Below are positions 11,701 through 21,993 of a stretch of DNA of 64,000 nucleotides, in pieces. Positions within the stretch are counted from its first letter, which is position 1, and each line of letters begins with the position of its first letter. The notes beneath the pieces were generated by a model that was given only the letters and a program-made list of their open reading frames with translations, was not told the DNA's origin and did not search any database. A program made the position numbers and the translations under genes. Origin of the DNA: Rhexocercosporidium sp. MPI-PUGE-AT-0058 (Eukaryota; Ascomycota; Leotiomycetes; Helotiales). Location: positions 620,001 through 684,000 of the forward strand of contig JAGTJL010000009.1 in assembly GCA_020746875.1 (NCBI GenBank), given 5' to 3'.

Positions 11701-13436
11701 AAATCAGTTCGAACTTGACTATTTCAACATCCAAAAACGTGTCCCCTAGGCATCTAGGACGAGCTATTAGCAGAATACGATAAAATATGTCCCCTTACTT
11801 TGGTATAAACTCATTTCTTGAGAGCGTAGAACCAGATGCAGAACTGTAATGGACTTCTTCGATAGTCATTTACATGACTGATATTCTGAGGAGCAGCCCG
11901 AACAGGTTCGAGGCTTCAAGTTGGAGCCATATCATATCATGAGTTGGAAACAACCATATCCGTTTTGTTTATGATTGCAAAAGTTCGGCAAGAGCTTTCT
12001 GCGTATGATCTTCAACGGTGAGCGACATTATCACTCGTGGCCATTGACGATAATCAAATTGGATTCTCAACGACAGAAATACGCTCGTGAATAAGCAACC
12101 ATATACGTATCGGATTTTTTCGATATATGAGACCTTTAGATGATCTAACTCGCTCCTCTGTCTCTTATACCTTTACTCACTGGAGCAATGCCAAGCCACA
12201 GAGGTCTTCACTCCTCATCTCGTACCCATCCGCTCACCTTCACACCCTTTCTCATTCACCACCTCACCTCATTCACCTTCCAACTCCCCCCCGTTGCTAA
12301 ATATTTTGTTGCACATCGCATTCTTGTTTACTTTCCCCTGCCCACCACTCGCGTATTGACAAGAACGCGAGACATACGCGAAGATATACTAATATCAATC
12401 TTCAAGACCTCGCTTAAAGCCTTCTTCCACACGAGTTATCAACACACCATTGAACATTTGTACCTACGCAGGATTTATGCCCTTGTCATTAAAAAAAATT
12501 CAACCTAGACGAGAGATGCCTCTGAGAGAATGAAAAGTGCGAGGATAAGAATAAAAGTGCTGAGTAACTCCCCTCGCTTTCTCGACCAACGCGGCCTAAT
12601 ACCAACACTTACCGTCTCGTTGAATTCTCGACTATCAATCATCCAAGTGACAATGGTACGTGTATGAGACAAAATTTTTGCATAAAATCCAAATGACGAG
12701 ACTCGATCCCCGAGTCTGTGATCAGTGGGATCTGATCTGTAAAGCTGACCTGAACATCTTATATCCCAGAAGAGATTCGGGACTTCTCCGTCTCAGGAAG
12801 GAAGGAAAACCTGTACCTACAGTATCCAAAACAACGAGGACTCTTGATCGTCTCATATAATTGTAGACTTGATTAGATACTACCAATAATCTACCACCTG
12901 GGTTATCTCGAAGTGCAGAAAACATCATAGATATCTACAGAGGAAACGGAATCTGCTTGCTTGCGAACTTCAACATTTGTGAGGTTGCAAGTTTGATTAA
13001 TTAGTCTCTAGTCTGGAAATCAAAGTTGGATCAAGCCGCTCTACCGATCTCAGAGAAGCAATTAAAGAACCAACCGTAAAGCAAGAAAAGAATACCGGGA
13101 GCTCTCCGCCCCTCCCAAGTTTCGAGACGAAGACTCACAACTCACGCGTATTAGCCTTACTTTCCAGGACTAATGAGGATTCCGCAGAGAATTTTCGTTG
13201 CACATCGTAGTCTCGAATACCAGACAGGTGGATTTCGACGGTCATGCAGTTTATTCGAGTTTCGGACAGTAAAGCGTTGTAGAAACAGCTTCCACGATGA
13301 TGTCGCTTACATAAGCGCCTTCTAGCTTGGCATCCGAACCTCACCTCAAAATTCCCGAACCCAGCGCAGCGCAGACGACTGGGAAGTCAACAAACACCCA
13401 GCCAGCCAGCCATTGAACCCGCCCAACTCACACAAA
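8746..13436. other. 4.7 kb stretch without a supportable gene
   Basis: Both strands carry scattered open frames (the longest is 244 codons at 10170-10904), but none shows a domain, a credible splice structure or sensible composition. Pyrimidine-rich runs are common, and a (GA)n run lies at 10629-10644. A perfect 7-bp hairpin (GAATCTT/AAGATTC, 4-base loop) is at 11323-11340. An ATG directly followed by GTACGT near 12654 could be a one-codon first exon, but I found no matching second exon. The left end must hold the mpdA promoter, the right end the MIC19 promoter. Confidence 0.5.
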
Positions 13437-14121
13437 ATGGGTTCCGGATCATCGAAACCGGAGACAGCTCCCAAGACACAAGTCTGGACCAGGTGAGGCG
13501 CCTCATTGATGCGATGTACAAGCTGGGGAAGAGTTGGAAGTAGCTAATAGTGAAAACAGTGAGACACCCGTTCGGTTTTCGCAGGGCTTGGTGGATTCTT
13601 TGCAGGAGAGCTCAGAGGTATGTGATTCTGCGTTCTGAATCCGAATCTGGAAGTAGATGAGGTTGGAGCTAGGTCCTAGATCCATTGGCTCACATTCAAA
13701 TTCACAGACCGATTCAACACGCGCCAAAACCCTCGAACTACACATCCAATCGCGCGTCTCAGAAGAACTCAAGAAACTCCAAGAAAAAGCCTCCAAAGAT
13801 TTCGAAGAGCTCTCAGCAAAGATCTCCGCGGCAGAGGACTCCATCAAGAACAAAGCCTCGTCGGGTAAATCAGAGGGGGACCACTTACGACAGCTAGGCC
13901 GCGAGGCGGTGCAGAATGATGTAGAGGGCTTGAGGAAGAAGCTGGAGCAGCGGAAGAAGTTGGCAGATGTGGACGAGGGGGTGGAGAGGGCGAAGAGCGA
14001 GGTGGTTAAGTGTTTGAGGGCGAACGATAGGAGGCCGCTTGATTGTTGGAGGGAGGTTGAGGCGTTTAAGGAGGAGGTTAGGAGGTTGGAGGGGGTTTGG
14101 GTAGAGAAGATTGTGAGATGA
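13437..14121 (+). CDS. MIC19: MICOS complex subunit MIC19 (DUF1690/CHCH-like)
   Basis: Three exons, 13437-13492, 13560-13617 and 13708-14121, give 175 residues. MIC19 is a peripheral inner-membrane protein of mitochondria that links the MIC60 branch of MICOS and helps form crista junctions. The start MGSGSSK is an N-myristoylation type sequence, typical of the family. RFSQGLVDSLQ is the family opening, followed by a long charged coiled coil (residues 45-135). Near the C-terminus two Cys ten residues apart (CLRANDRRPLDC) form the half CHCH motif. Two small first exons with phase-2 and phase-0 introns were accepted because each join preserves the family sequence. The gene converges with TYW3, with 167 bases between the stops. 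Confidence 0.9.
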
Positions 14122-14288
14122 TCAGGTTCTTTGGAGAGGTAGGGAGGGATAGAAGGATGAATAAGGAATGGATTGTAGACTTAAGTGTATGAAAAAGAGG
14201 CATTCATAGAGGCGAACGCACGATTGAAAATACATGGTACAAGGCACAGTAAAGGAAGGAAGCTTGAACTGCAATGGCCAGGCAAATG

Positions 14289-15484
14289 TTACGAATTCTG
14301 GTCTAAACCATTTAAGTCAGGAACTACATCAGCATCCTGAGTTTCCCCATCTGTCTGCTTAACTGCCTTTAAGTCCTCCGCCATCCTCAACCCCTCCGCC
14401 CTCTTCCTCTCCCTCCTAACCTCCTTACTTTCCCACTCCCCTCCAACATCCCCTCTCCTCCCCTCCCCCACTAACCCATTCATCTCCCTCAACAACCCCC
14501 TAAACCTTTCAATCCTCTTCCCATTCTCCACAAACCTACTATTTGCAACTTCAACTAAATGCTTCAGCTGCCACTCAGGAACCATACAGATCTCTCTCCC
14601 TGCACACTCAAACCCAACCACAGACTCGAGGGAGAGACCCATGGATCGGATACCTACCATTGGAGTTGCTTGGTTGGTGGTGGAAGATGTTAGGTTCAAG
14701 GCGCCGCTTTCGCGGAAGCCTGCTTGGAGGGCGGCGGAAAGGACGAGTTGGGCTTGGGAGAGGGAGGATGTTAGAACGTGTAGGATCTATGTTTGATTAG
14801 TTATTGTATCAAATCCTCTTGAAATTCCAAAATACACGAGAAGAGGAAACAAGGAGAGGAAAGGAAAGAAAGGACAGAAAAGACAAACCATAGGCTCGAA
14901 CTTGAAATGCACAAGTCTGCTCTCACCACTCGTCATACTCTCCATCTCTCTCCTCACATCCTCATCACCGCCTTCCAGCCTTTGCATGCCCAGCAACTCG
15001 GTCCAGCTGCTCTTGCCTGAAGGTGCTTTCCTTCCACTTCCAATGCCATCTTGAGTACCACTCTCACCCACACTCTCACTTTCACTCTCATTCCGACTCT
15101 CAAACCCAACAGGATCATGGCTCACAAAAAGCCACCTCCCACCACCCCCCTTCCCACCAACTCCCGCATTCGTCCTCTCCCCCTCCTCCTCTTCCTCCCC
15201 TTCAACCCCTCCCCCCTCAATTCCACCCCCCTCACCCCAGCCATCACCCTCTCCTTTCTCCTCCCCTCCAAGAAAACCACCACCCTCCCCGCACAGCTAC
15301 TCGTCGTAACACAGCCCTCCAACGCATTAATCTCATCAATCAGTTCTCTGATCCCGATATCGATCGAGCCCTTAGGCGAGAGATCGTCGTATTGTGAGAT
15401 GGGCACGGAGAGCTGGGCGAGGATGAGGCGTTTTTTGTGGACGAATGATTGTGGGGGCTGGGAGGGATGGGGTTGGGTGGGCAT
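14289..15484 (-). CDS. TYW3: tRNA wybutosine-synthesizing protein TYW3, with apparent -1 frameshift
   Basis: TYW3 is the methyltransferase of the wybutosine pathway at position 37 of tRNA-Phe. Exon 1 runs 15484-14889 and exon 2 14786-14289, joined by a phase-0 intron of 102 nt. The start carries SPKGSIDIGI and VTTSSCAGRVVVFLEG, the family signature. After FLEG the reading frame breaks: the continuation, an acidic Gly/Glu linker followed by KGGGGRWLFVSHDP, is in the -1 frame, while the starting frame reaches a stop at 15122. One extra G in the GGGG run at 15263-15266 would restore a 364-residue protein. An intron fits poorly, because only GAG acceptors in a purine tract without branch site are available. 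So it is a sequence error, a recent loss-of-function allele or, less likely, ribosomal slippage on GGGG. Confidence 0.85.
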
Positions 15485-15819
15485 TTTTGAGGCGAGTTGA
15501 GTGGTTTGAAGTGTTGCTGTGAGGGTTAAGCTGTTTTGTTTATTTTGTTTATTTTGTTTTGTTGTGTTGGGTTGGGTTGTGGGAGGGATGAGTGAGAGGG
15601 TGATAATTCGCTTGAGATGAGAGTTTTTCGAACTGGTGAAAATGAAATCTTTGGTGCGACTAGCTAGCTTACCAATGAAAGGACAGAATAGGATTGATAG
15701 GAGTTCTATTGTCCAGCAACTGCTTTATTAGCCATGCAGTGTAATATTATTGTGCCCGTGATTCAATATACTTGTGGTTTTGCTGATGGTATTGACTGTC
15801 TCATTTTCAAGGTCGCATA
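15485..15819. other. TYW3 upstream region
   Basis: No gene seen. T/G-rich repeats (TTTGTT-like) just before the TYW3 start probably belong to its promoter and leader. Confidence 0.4.
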
Positions 15820-16095
15820 TTAAGCGACTTCATGGTGATATAGAATAGCAGTAATTTTCACTTCAACCAAAGAAACCAAGGTTGTATTAGTGTCTTTCAT
15901 TCCTATTGGTTGCTTAGTATCTGCCTCAATAGCCAGTTCTCTACAGCAAGCAATCGATTCAGCGATTGTCCTCCTATCCCTCGTAACTATCTCATGCTCT
16001 GAAAATCTCGCTCCACAAACAGACAAACCCAGAACGCCATTTCCTTCCTCCATCCATTCCACCAAAATAGCCGACGTAAAAACTCGCTCCATCAT
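15820..16095 (-). CDS. Possible 91-aa ORF overlapping the RBM42-like stop codon
   Basis: The frame opens with ATGATGG, whose first ATG overlaps the TGA stop of the RRM gene by the ATGA arrangement, and runs 91 codons. Its middle part (residues 18-60) has balanced composition and ends in a helix-like RRTIAESIACCRELAIEAD. This vaguely recalls the end of a double-stranded-RNA-binding domain, but I would not claim that. It could equally be chance in a 3' untranslated region. Not recognised. Confidence 0.2.
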   Translation of the reverse strand: MMERVFTSAILVEWMEEGNGVLGLSVCGARFSEHEIVTRDRRTIAESIACCRELAIEADTKQPIGMKDTNTTLVSLVEVKITAILYHHEVA

Positions 16096-17156
16096 CCCAG
16101 GATCTTTAATCCACCCTTCGTCTTACTGCCAGCCTTCTGTACACCAGCACCAGTTTTATCCTTGTCGCCCTTTCCATTATTCTTCCCCTTGTTCTTGCCC
16201 TTTCTCTGATCCTTCGGCGTGACAGCCTTGATCTCCGTCGTACTTCTCCTCAATAAAACTGGGTGACTTCCGATGTACTTGCCCTGCATATCCCTCGCAG
16301 CCTGGAAGAAATCATCACCATCACTAAAACTGACGAATCCGTAACCTTTGCTCTTGGTAGTTCTCTTATCTCGGATAACACGAGCTTTTTGGACAGAGGG
16401 CCAGCGTGCGAATGCTTTCTGGAGAGACTCGTCCGTTACTTCACCGGCAAGGTTGCCTACGAAAAGACGGTAATGCGCAGGGTCCCATTCGAGAAGTGAG
16501 GAATCGGTCCATGTCGTTCCACCACCTGAACGTACAACCGTCTTTGTGTTCGTCTTCGCATCATTGACCACGGTAGCTACGCCTGTATCGTTATGTGCCG
16601 CGCTCGTCATAGCCGCATTACTCATGCTTGGTCCATCAGGGCGTCCTCCCAAAGGTGCAGCATTCGCCGAGGTCGCAGCGCCTGATGTCTCACCAACTGG
16701 ATATCTTTTCACAATACCAGTATATCCACCAGAGGAAGCTGTCGAAGCGTCTTTGCCAGCATATGCCGATTGCCATTGTGCGATCTGCGCTGCCATCTCA
16801 GGGTCCTCTTCATAGCCTCTTCCTACCGCGCCGGGAGTCTGACTGGGAGGTGCGAAAGGGTTGCGGATTTGGGGTACGGCGCCATAGGCTGCTTCTGGCT
16901 GTGGTGCTGCAGTGTAGCCATTGTATGCTTGTTGTGGGTATGCTGGCTGCGGATATGGGTTGTAGGCTGGTTGTGGGGCGGGTGCAGCTACGGATCTAGG
17001 CGCGAAGCCGGCGAAGGACGAGGATGGAGCGCCACGTCCGGCATTGAAGGCTGGTTTGAAGGCTGGCGTAGAGGATGGTGGTGGTCGAGCAGGTAGAGAT
17101 GGATGAGGTGCGGGTGTAGATTTCGATGGGAGACCTGGAGGTGGGGGGTAGGACAT
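16092..17156 (-). CDS. RNA-binding protein with single RRM, RBM42-like
   Basis: An intronless 354-residue frame beginning MSYPPPPGLP. The N-terminal 150 residues are disordered and rich in Pro, Ala, Tyr and Gln. A single RRM follows at about residues 225-310, with RNP2 LFVGNL and RNP1 KGYGFVSF. After it comes a Lys/Gly-rich tail with repeated KNKGK, ending GLKILG. One RRM close to the C-terminus with this tail is the architecture of RBM42, an mRNA/spliceosome-associated protein in other eukaryotes, which suggests a nuclear role in RNA processing. An in-frame ATG at 17180 would add eight residues, but the start at 17156 fits the family opening. Confidence 0.88.
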   Translation of the reverse strand: MSYPPPPGLPSKSTPAPHPSLPARPPPSSTPAFKPAFNAGRGAPSSSFAGFAPRSVAAPAPQPAYNPYPQPAYPQQAYNGYTAAPQPEAAYGAVPQIRNPFAPPSQTPGAVGRGYEEDPEMAAQIAQWQSAYAGKDASTASSGGYTGIVKRYPVGETSGAATSANAAPLGGRPDGPSMSNAAMTSAAHNDTGVATVVNDAKTNTKTVVRSGGGTTWTDSSLLEWDPAHYRLFVGNLAGEVTDESLQKAFARWPSVQKARVIRDKRTTKSKGYGFVSFSDGDDFFQAARDMQGKYIGSHPVLLRRSTTEIKAVTPKDQRKGKNKGKNNGKGDKDKTGAGVQKAGSKTKGGLKILG

Positions 17157-18201
17157 GATGAATGATTGTACGTTTGCCACTTGATGAGTGTTAGACGTAC
17201 CTCTTGCGCTTGCTACGCAGTGGTGTTTGCTTTGGTGTTCGTGGTGGGTGTATGTGATCTAGTGTCAGAGAGACTTGTTGATGATGTTGCGATGTGAGTT
17301 GTGCATGTCAAGGTGAGGCTCTGGATCGAGGTTGCTCTAAAATATTGTCTTGGCTGGGAGCGGAGCGGAGAAACCTTGTCCGAGGGGGCTTTCATCATGT
17401 CCACATCCTCGACTAGAACAAGCTGGCAAACAATGACATCGCAAACAACCCTTGTCCCAAGAATATAATGTTGATTGATTTCCAACGGCGAATCAATAGT
17501 AAGTCCAGTCTGACTGCCAAGTCATCAATGAAATAAACAAATTAAAAAGGCCCTCGTTCTAGCTACTGACACCCCAATTTCTTTGACAACCAACAACAAA
17601 TCAGTTGTTGCTATCAGTTCATGACTTTCGCCGATTGAGTATGACTGTACACACATCTGATCTTTTGACTAAATAGTAAATAACGGGATGGTGTAAATAT
17701 GCTTTCTTTGAAATGAAATGAAAGAACCAGCTGCCCTTCCATTACATGAAGGTGATCGTGGATGCAAGACATCTTGTCTGCTGAGCAAAATCGACTTTGG
17801 AATACACCGTGAACGGAAGCTTGAAAAGTGTTTGATACCTAACGCGATGTCCACGTACGGTCACAAGAGATTCTGATGCTGCACTGTATTGCATAAATAA
17901 ACTAGTAGGATCGGACTTGCCGATCAACTATCATGCTTACTACTCACTATGGAGATACATTGGTAGGTAAATCAAGACCTTGGTATTGGAAGGAAATAAT
18001 CTATGGAAAAAAGAATTCCTAAAGAGCCGACAAGACGATCGCGCCCCAGATCGGTTTCCTACTTGCGCCACCCTGATCGCCGAGAGAGAGAGAAAAAAGG
18101 GTTGAATATGAACAGAAGAATCCGAATCGGTCGTGTCAAAGGAAATAGCCATAAGGTTGCAGTAGAGTTGATAGATCATCACCCAGCAAGATCAAACCAG
18201 T
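17157..18201. other. Intergenic region
   Basis: Promoter side of the RRM gene and 3' side of OPY2, both on the minus strand. No gene seen; short open frames lack any support. Confidence 0.5.
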
Positions 18202-19449
18202 TCATTCCTTCAGCGCGTGCTGATCCCCGAATAGGCCACTGTCGTTCTTTGGTGACGAATTCAACTTCTTTGCGGATGCCTCCTCAATCACAGCACTAAG
18301 ACTGCTATTGCTGGATTGACGAACGTTTGTTGGAGGGTCACTGAAAGGACCTTGGTCAATCGTCGGGGTATCATCGATGATAGTGATAGCATTCGAGTCA
18401 CGGGTCAGAGGACTTCCGCGTGGGGTCATTTCATCATCAGTCACAGATTGAGCAGGAGTGCCCTTCTTCTGTGAGCTCACTACTCTGACAACTTGAGGTC
18501 TGACTTGTGTAGCTGTGTTGGCGTTGTTCAGGAAGGTAGATCCGACGCTGAAAGCAGGGCTAGGTGGTCCTCCAGGTCCAAATCTGCTGTAGTCGACAGA
18601 AGGTACAGGTGGTGTCATTTCTCCGGAAGATTGGGCACTCGATTTGACACTGACCACAGCAGCTTTACCTCTGATCATAGTCTGAGCAGGCACTGGCGAT
18701 ACCACGGCGTTCTTGCCGTAAATCGTGGATGCCACGCTCGTTCTGGCGTAGGATGTCCTGTCACTCAACGCCGAGTAGGTAGAGTCTCTGAGGTCACCAG
18801 GCATGAAGAAGTGCTCTTGTTCATATCGTGGAGTACCAGCATCGGACAAGGCAATTGGGATCGGAGGAACAGGTGGAACCAAAAGACCGGGAGTTGATGG
18901 AGCCGAACGATTTGTTACGCCAGGAATGTAAGCGATCTGGATGATGTTGGATGCCCGTGTGAGAACAGTGGAAGCTATGGAAGCAACAGTATGTGTCGAA
19001 GCCCTAGCATCCCGTCTCATTGTGAAATCCTTCTCTGCCTCTGTCGCCTCGTCCGGATCCTCGGCCCAGTTTTCTTGTTCGTATTGCTGCCTCTTTGTCT
19101 TGATACAGAATTTCCATACCAGGTAGGTCACGATAGCAATGACCGCGACTCCTCCGATGATACCACCTGCAATTGCTCCAACATTTGGTTCTGAACTCTT
19201 CTTTGTTGGTGCTGAGGAGATCGTAGGAGGGGCAGCAGTTGAAGTGACACAGACCGTCTTCTGGCATTCGTTACAGGTTGGCGGAACGAGAGAACAGATT
19301 TGACCACTCGGGCATGTCTCGGGGCAACTGGGTGTGTTTGAACCACACTCTACACATCGTCGAAAGAGAGACGCAAATGAGGCTGGGACAAAGTTAGTTG
19401 GTTCATTTGAGAAGGTATTGAAATACGAACTCGATCCGTAGGATGCCAT
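18202..19449 (-). CDS. OPY2: Membrane anchor protein Opy2 (osmosensing/HOG pathway)
   Basis: An intronless 415-residue type I-like membrane protein without a classical signal peptide. The extracellular Opy2 domain has eight Cys (residues 32, 35, 42, 46, 52, 59, 62 and 67; CVECGSNTPSCP, CPSGQICSLVPPTCNEC). A Gly-rich transmembrane helix follows at about 91-116 (GAIAGGIIGGVAVIAIVTYL) and then a long Ser/Thr/Pro-rich cytosolic tail. In yeast Opy2 anchors the adaptor Ste50 and so passes signals to the Hog1 and mating/filamentation MAP kinases; the same role is inferred. Short repeated motifs such as TPPVP and VPPVPPIP in the tail may be adaptor docking sites. A leader region of unusual composition lies upstream. 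Confidence 0.9.
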   Translation of the reverse strand: MASYGSSSYFNTFSNEPTNFVPASFASLFRRCVECGSNTPSCPETCPSGQICSLVPPTCNECQKTVCVTSTAAPPTISSAPTKKSSEPNVGAIAGGIIGGVAVIAIVTYLVWKFCIKTKRQQYEQENWAEDPDEATEAEKDFTMRRDARASTHTVASIASTVLTRASNIIQIAYIPGVTNRSAPSTPGLLVPPVPPIPIALSDAGTPRYEQEHFFMPGDLRDSTYSALSDRTSYARTSVASTIYGKNAVVSPVPAQTMIRGKAAVVSVKSSAQSSGEMTPPVPSVDYSRFGPGGPPSPAFSVGSTFLNNANTATQVRPQVVRVVSSQKKGTPAQSVTDDEMTPRGSPLTRDSNAITIIDDTPTIDQGPFSDPPTNVRQSSNSSLSAVIEEASAKKLNSSPKNDSGLFGDQHALKE

Positions 19450-20336
19450 ATTGAATTACGAAGAGGTTTATGAATTGGGACAATAGTAGAGGGTCGTAGA
19501 TGCTTGATGATTTGTAAGGCTCGAGGAAGGGTATAGTGGCTGTCGTGATAGAGTCGTGATTGAAAGAAAAGGCTCCCGTTCGAAGGATCCCCGAACGTCT
19601 GCACCGGCAGGGGTATGGCGGGTGACGAAATGTATGTATCGAGGAAAGTCAGATTGTATCGCTGATACAGATTCGAGAGATGAAGAAAGAATTGTTCGAA
19701 AAGCTGCGAGCTGCCGTAGATGGTGATGGTTGAGAGGCTGACGGGGCGGGAGGGGGGCGGCGGTCGCAGGAGCTGATGAACGGATAACGAGTGTGAAAGA
19801 GAACAAGCTCTATGTTTGAAGTTGACGAGAACGGCACGCCTACATCGGCATCGACGTCGAGGCGCACAAACGTGGCAGCGACAGTACAATAACTTGACGA
19901 TGCGAAGCGATGCGATGAAGAGTCGTTGGATGGTCGTGTCGATCGATATGGGGGGGAAGGGATGTTGAGCGATGGATGGATGGTGCTGGAGGAGAGGGAA
20001 CGAGCGAAGAATGAGTAGCGAGCAGCGAGTTCGAGATGGGGGGATCGGGGATCGGGATCTTCGTTTGGAAGTGGGCACTGGGCACTGACACTGGCTGACG
20101 GACTGACTGACTGACTGGAGACTGGGCGGGAGTGAAGGATTGGCAGGCAAAATGAGTTGGTCTGGGCTGGCTGGGATGGCTGGGATGGCTTGGCTGGCGG
20201 CCCCTGAAATGAGAAATGGGAATAGGAAGAGAAGAGGAATACGAATAGGAATAGACAGGAATGGGGGTCCGGAAACAGAAACAGGACAGGCACGGCAGAG
20301 GAGAAACACAGAGGGGAGAGGAGGGATGTCATCCAA

Positions 20337-20370
20337 CCAATCAAACCACCCAATCAAAATCAACCAATCA
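20337..20370 (+). promoter_or_regulatory. Cluster of three CCAATCA motifs
   Basis: CCAATCA occurs at 20337, 20350 and 20364, spaced 13-14 bases, followed by the related CCAACCAAAC. CCAAT is the binding core of the fungal HAP/CBC complex. The cluster is about 430 bases before the pseudokinase start and 890 before that of OPY2. Function is inferred only. Confidence 0.4.
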
Positions 20371-20607
20371 AACCAGCCAACCAAACTTTTGCCCTCGCTC
20401 ACATACTTACCTAAGCCGCCAATTTCATCTCACAGGATCATGCAAGTTCACTTGAATTTACCGTAGTGTCACGATTGATGAACTCTAATAATTCGCAGTT
20501 TCCTTCCTGCGTTTGTGTGAAGTTCCAAGATGTGCCTCTCATTCCTCATGTTAATTCAAGGACATATATCCACGTGAGTTGATGTTGGGTGGGCTACGCA
20601 CTCAGGC

Positions 20608-20627
20608 AGGTAGGTAGGTAGGTAGGT
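20608..20627. repeat. AGGT microsatellite, five copies
   Basis: Perfect tetranucleotide repeat AGGT in the divergent promoter region. No function is evident. Confidence 0.8.
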
Positions 20628-20802
20628 ACTTGAACATCCTCCCAAGCCGAGGGTGAGGGGTACATTCCTCACAGCATTCCATGCCTTTGCCCTCTGTTGG
20701 CAAGTTCAGACAAATTCTCAAAGACCTCATCCAGTAAGTTAGGCTTCAGTTTTGTTATCGTTGTTTAACCCATCTTCCCCGCTCAACCCCCCTCAATCAA
20801 TC

Positions 20803-21993
20803 ATGGATCCCCGAATCCCCGTCAAGTCGACCAAGGTCCCAATTCAACCGCGTTATATACCCCAGGATCCCTCAGAGGTCCAGAACATCGCCTCCACCAT
20901 CAGAGTGGTGCGTACTAGCGACCAGACCAAGTATCTCGCGTCCAAGATTCCTAAAGTCGTAGTCAAGGAACTCGACGGGACCGTTGGAAAGACATTACTC
21001 GCCGATGTCATCTTGCCCGTGGCAGCTGTCCCCATCTCTCTCATCCTGAACCATCCCAACATCATCTCGCTCGTCGACATTGTCCGAAATTCCAATTTCG
21101 AAGGCAGTGTCAGCGAGACCGGTCCGTATGGCGATATTACGGTCTGGGAAGACATGGATGCAGGTTCCCTCTCCTACCTCCTGCCATCAGCATCCACCTA
21201 TCCCGCCTTCCACGACGAAGTGACTTGGCACGCTCTCGCCTCGCAAAACTACCATCGTCCTGCTCTACCTGAAGGTCTCTGCTGGCATGTTCTGAGAAGT
21301 ATTGCCCGAGCTCTTCTCTGGTTGCATCATGGCGTCAAGGAGACCATCGGTATACCAGGAGACTTCCAAAAACATGATGACGACTGGCACGCGATTCTCA
21401 TCATGGATGTCAGTCCTGGACAGATCTGGTTCAAGAGGCCTGTAGGAGAGGAGACGTACGGAGAGTGCAAGCTAGGCGGGTTCCAATGGGCTAAAGTCAC
21501 TGGAGCTGTCGGTGGAAACCTTGCCATAGAGCAAAGAGTTGAAAGCGCCCCAATTGCGAAGCAGTACTTCTTTCCTCCAGTTAGTTCCTGTCATTTTCCT
21601 CCTCCGATATCCTCATGTTGCGGTCTGATTTGTCCATAGGAAGTCTACAAGAACACCCATTCTCACAGCCGCTCTAGCGAGATCTGGCAACTCGGTGCTA
21701 CCATCTACACGATGATGACGGGTATCCCACCTCCCAGACTGTACGAGTACAGCTGGCAGATCTCACGCATGAATGATGGAGGGTACTCTCAAGAGCTCAG
21801 AGACATCATTGGAGATATGATCAAGACGCATCCAGCTGATCGACCTACTGCCATTGCCCTACTCAATCGAGCTGACGATCAGTGGAAGAAGTGGAGGGCG
21901 ACGTCGAAGGAGGGGGCGCAGGTAGTGGATGTTTTGGATCGGGTTATTGAGATGAAAGCGTTGGGTATATCTCATGGTGGACTTGCTCTTTAG
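20803..21993 (+). CDS. Protein-kinase-fold protein, probable pseudokinase
   Basis: Two exons, 20803-21579 and 21640-21993, give 376 residues. The kinase fold is recognisable from LNHPNIISLVDIV (82-94), GDITVWEDMDAGSLSYLL, LCWHVLRSIARALLWLHHG (helix E), FPPEVYKN (APE region) and SSEIWQLGATIYTMMTG (helix F). Several catalytic elements are missing. The catalytic loop reads MDVSPGQI at 201-208, keeping Asp202 but with Ser for the usual Lys and Gln for Asn. The DFG motif is GGF (225-227), so the Mg-binding Asp is lost. No glycine-rich loop is visible. It is therefore probably a pseudokinase; residual activity cannot be excluded. The splice (phase 0) restores the APE segment. Partner and pathway are unknown. 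Confidence 0.8.

Larger units (their letters stand above)
19450..20802. promoter_or_regulatory. Divergent promoter region between OPY2 and the pseudokinase gene
   Basis: 1.35 kb with strong strand asymmetry: the OPY2 side is purine-rich on the plus strand and carries long open frames in several phases, a composition effect rather than genes. It holds GACT repeats (20101-20117), a GCTGGGAT-type repeat near 20165-20200, three CCAATCA motifs (20337-20370) and five AGGT copies (20608-20627). Confidence 0.5.

Noticed and set aside
15177..15235. A possible 59-nt intron in TYW3 that would repair the frame
   Set aside because: The donor GTGAGG is acceptable, but the acceptor would be GAG in a purine-only tract with no branch site, and it would remove part of a linker that reads naturally in the second frame.
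19350..20402. 350-codon frame running into OPY2 on the minus strand
   Set aside because: It overlaps the true OPY2 start in another frame and reads repeated Ser/Pro/Leu from a pyrimidine-rich leader; other frames there are also open.
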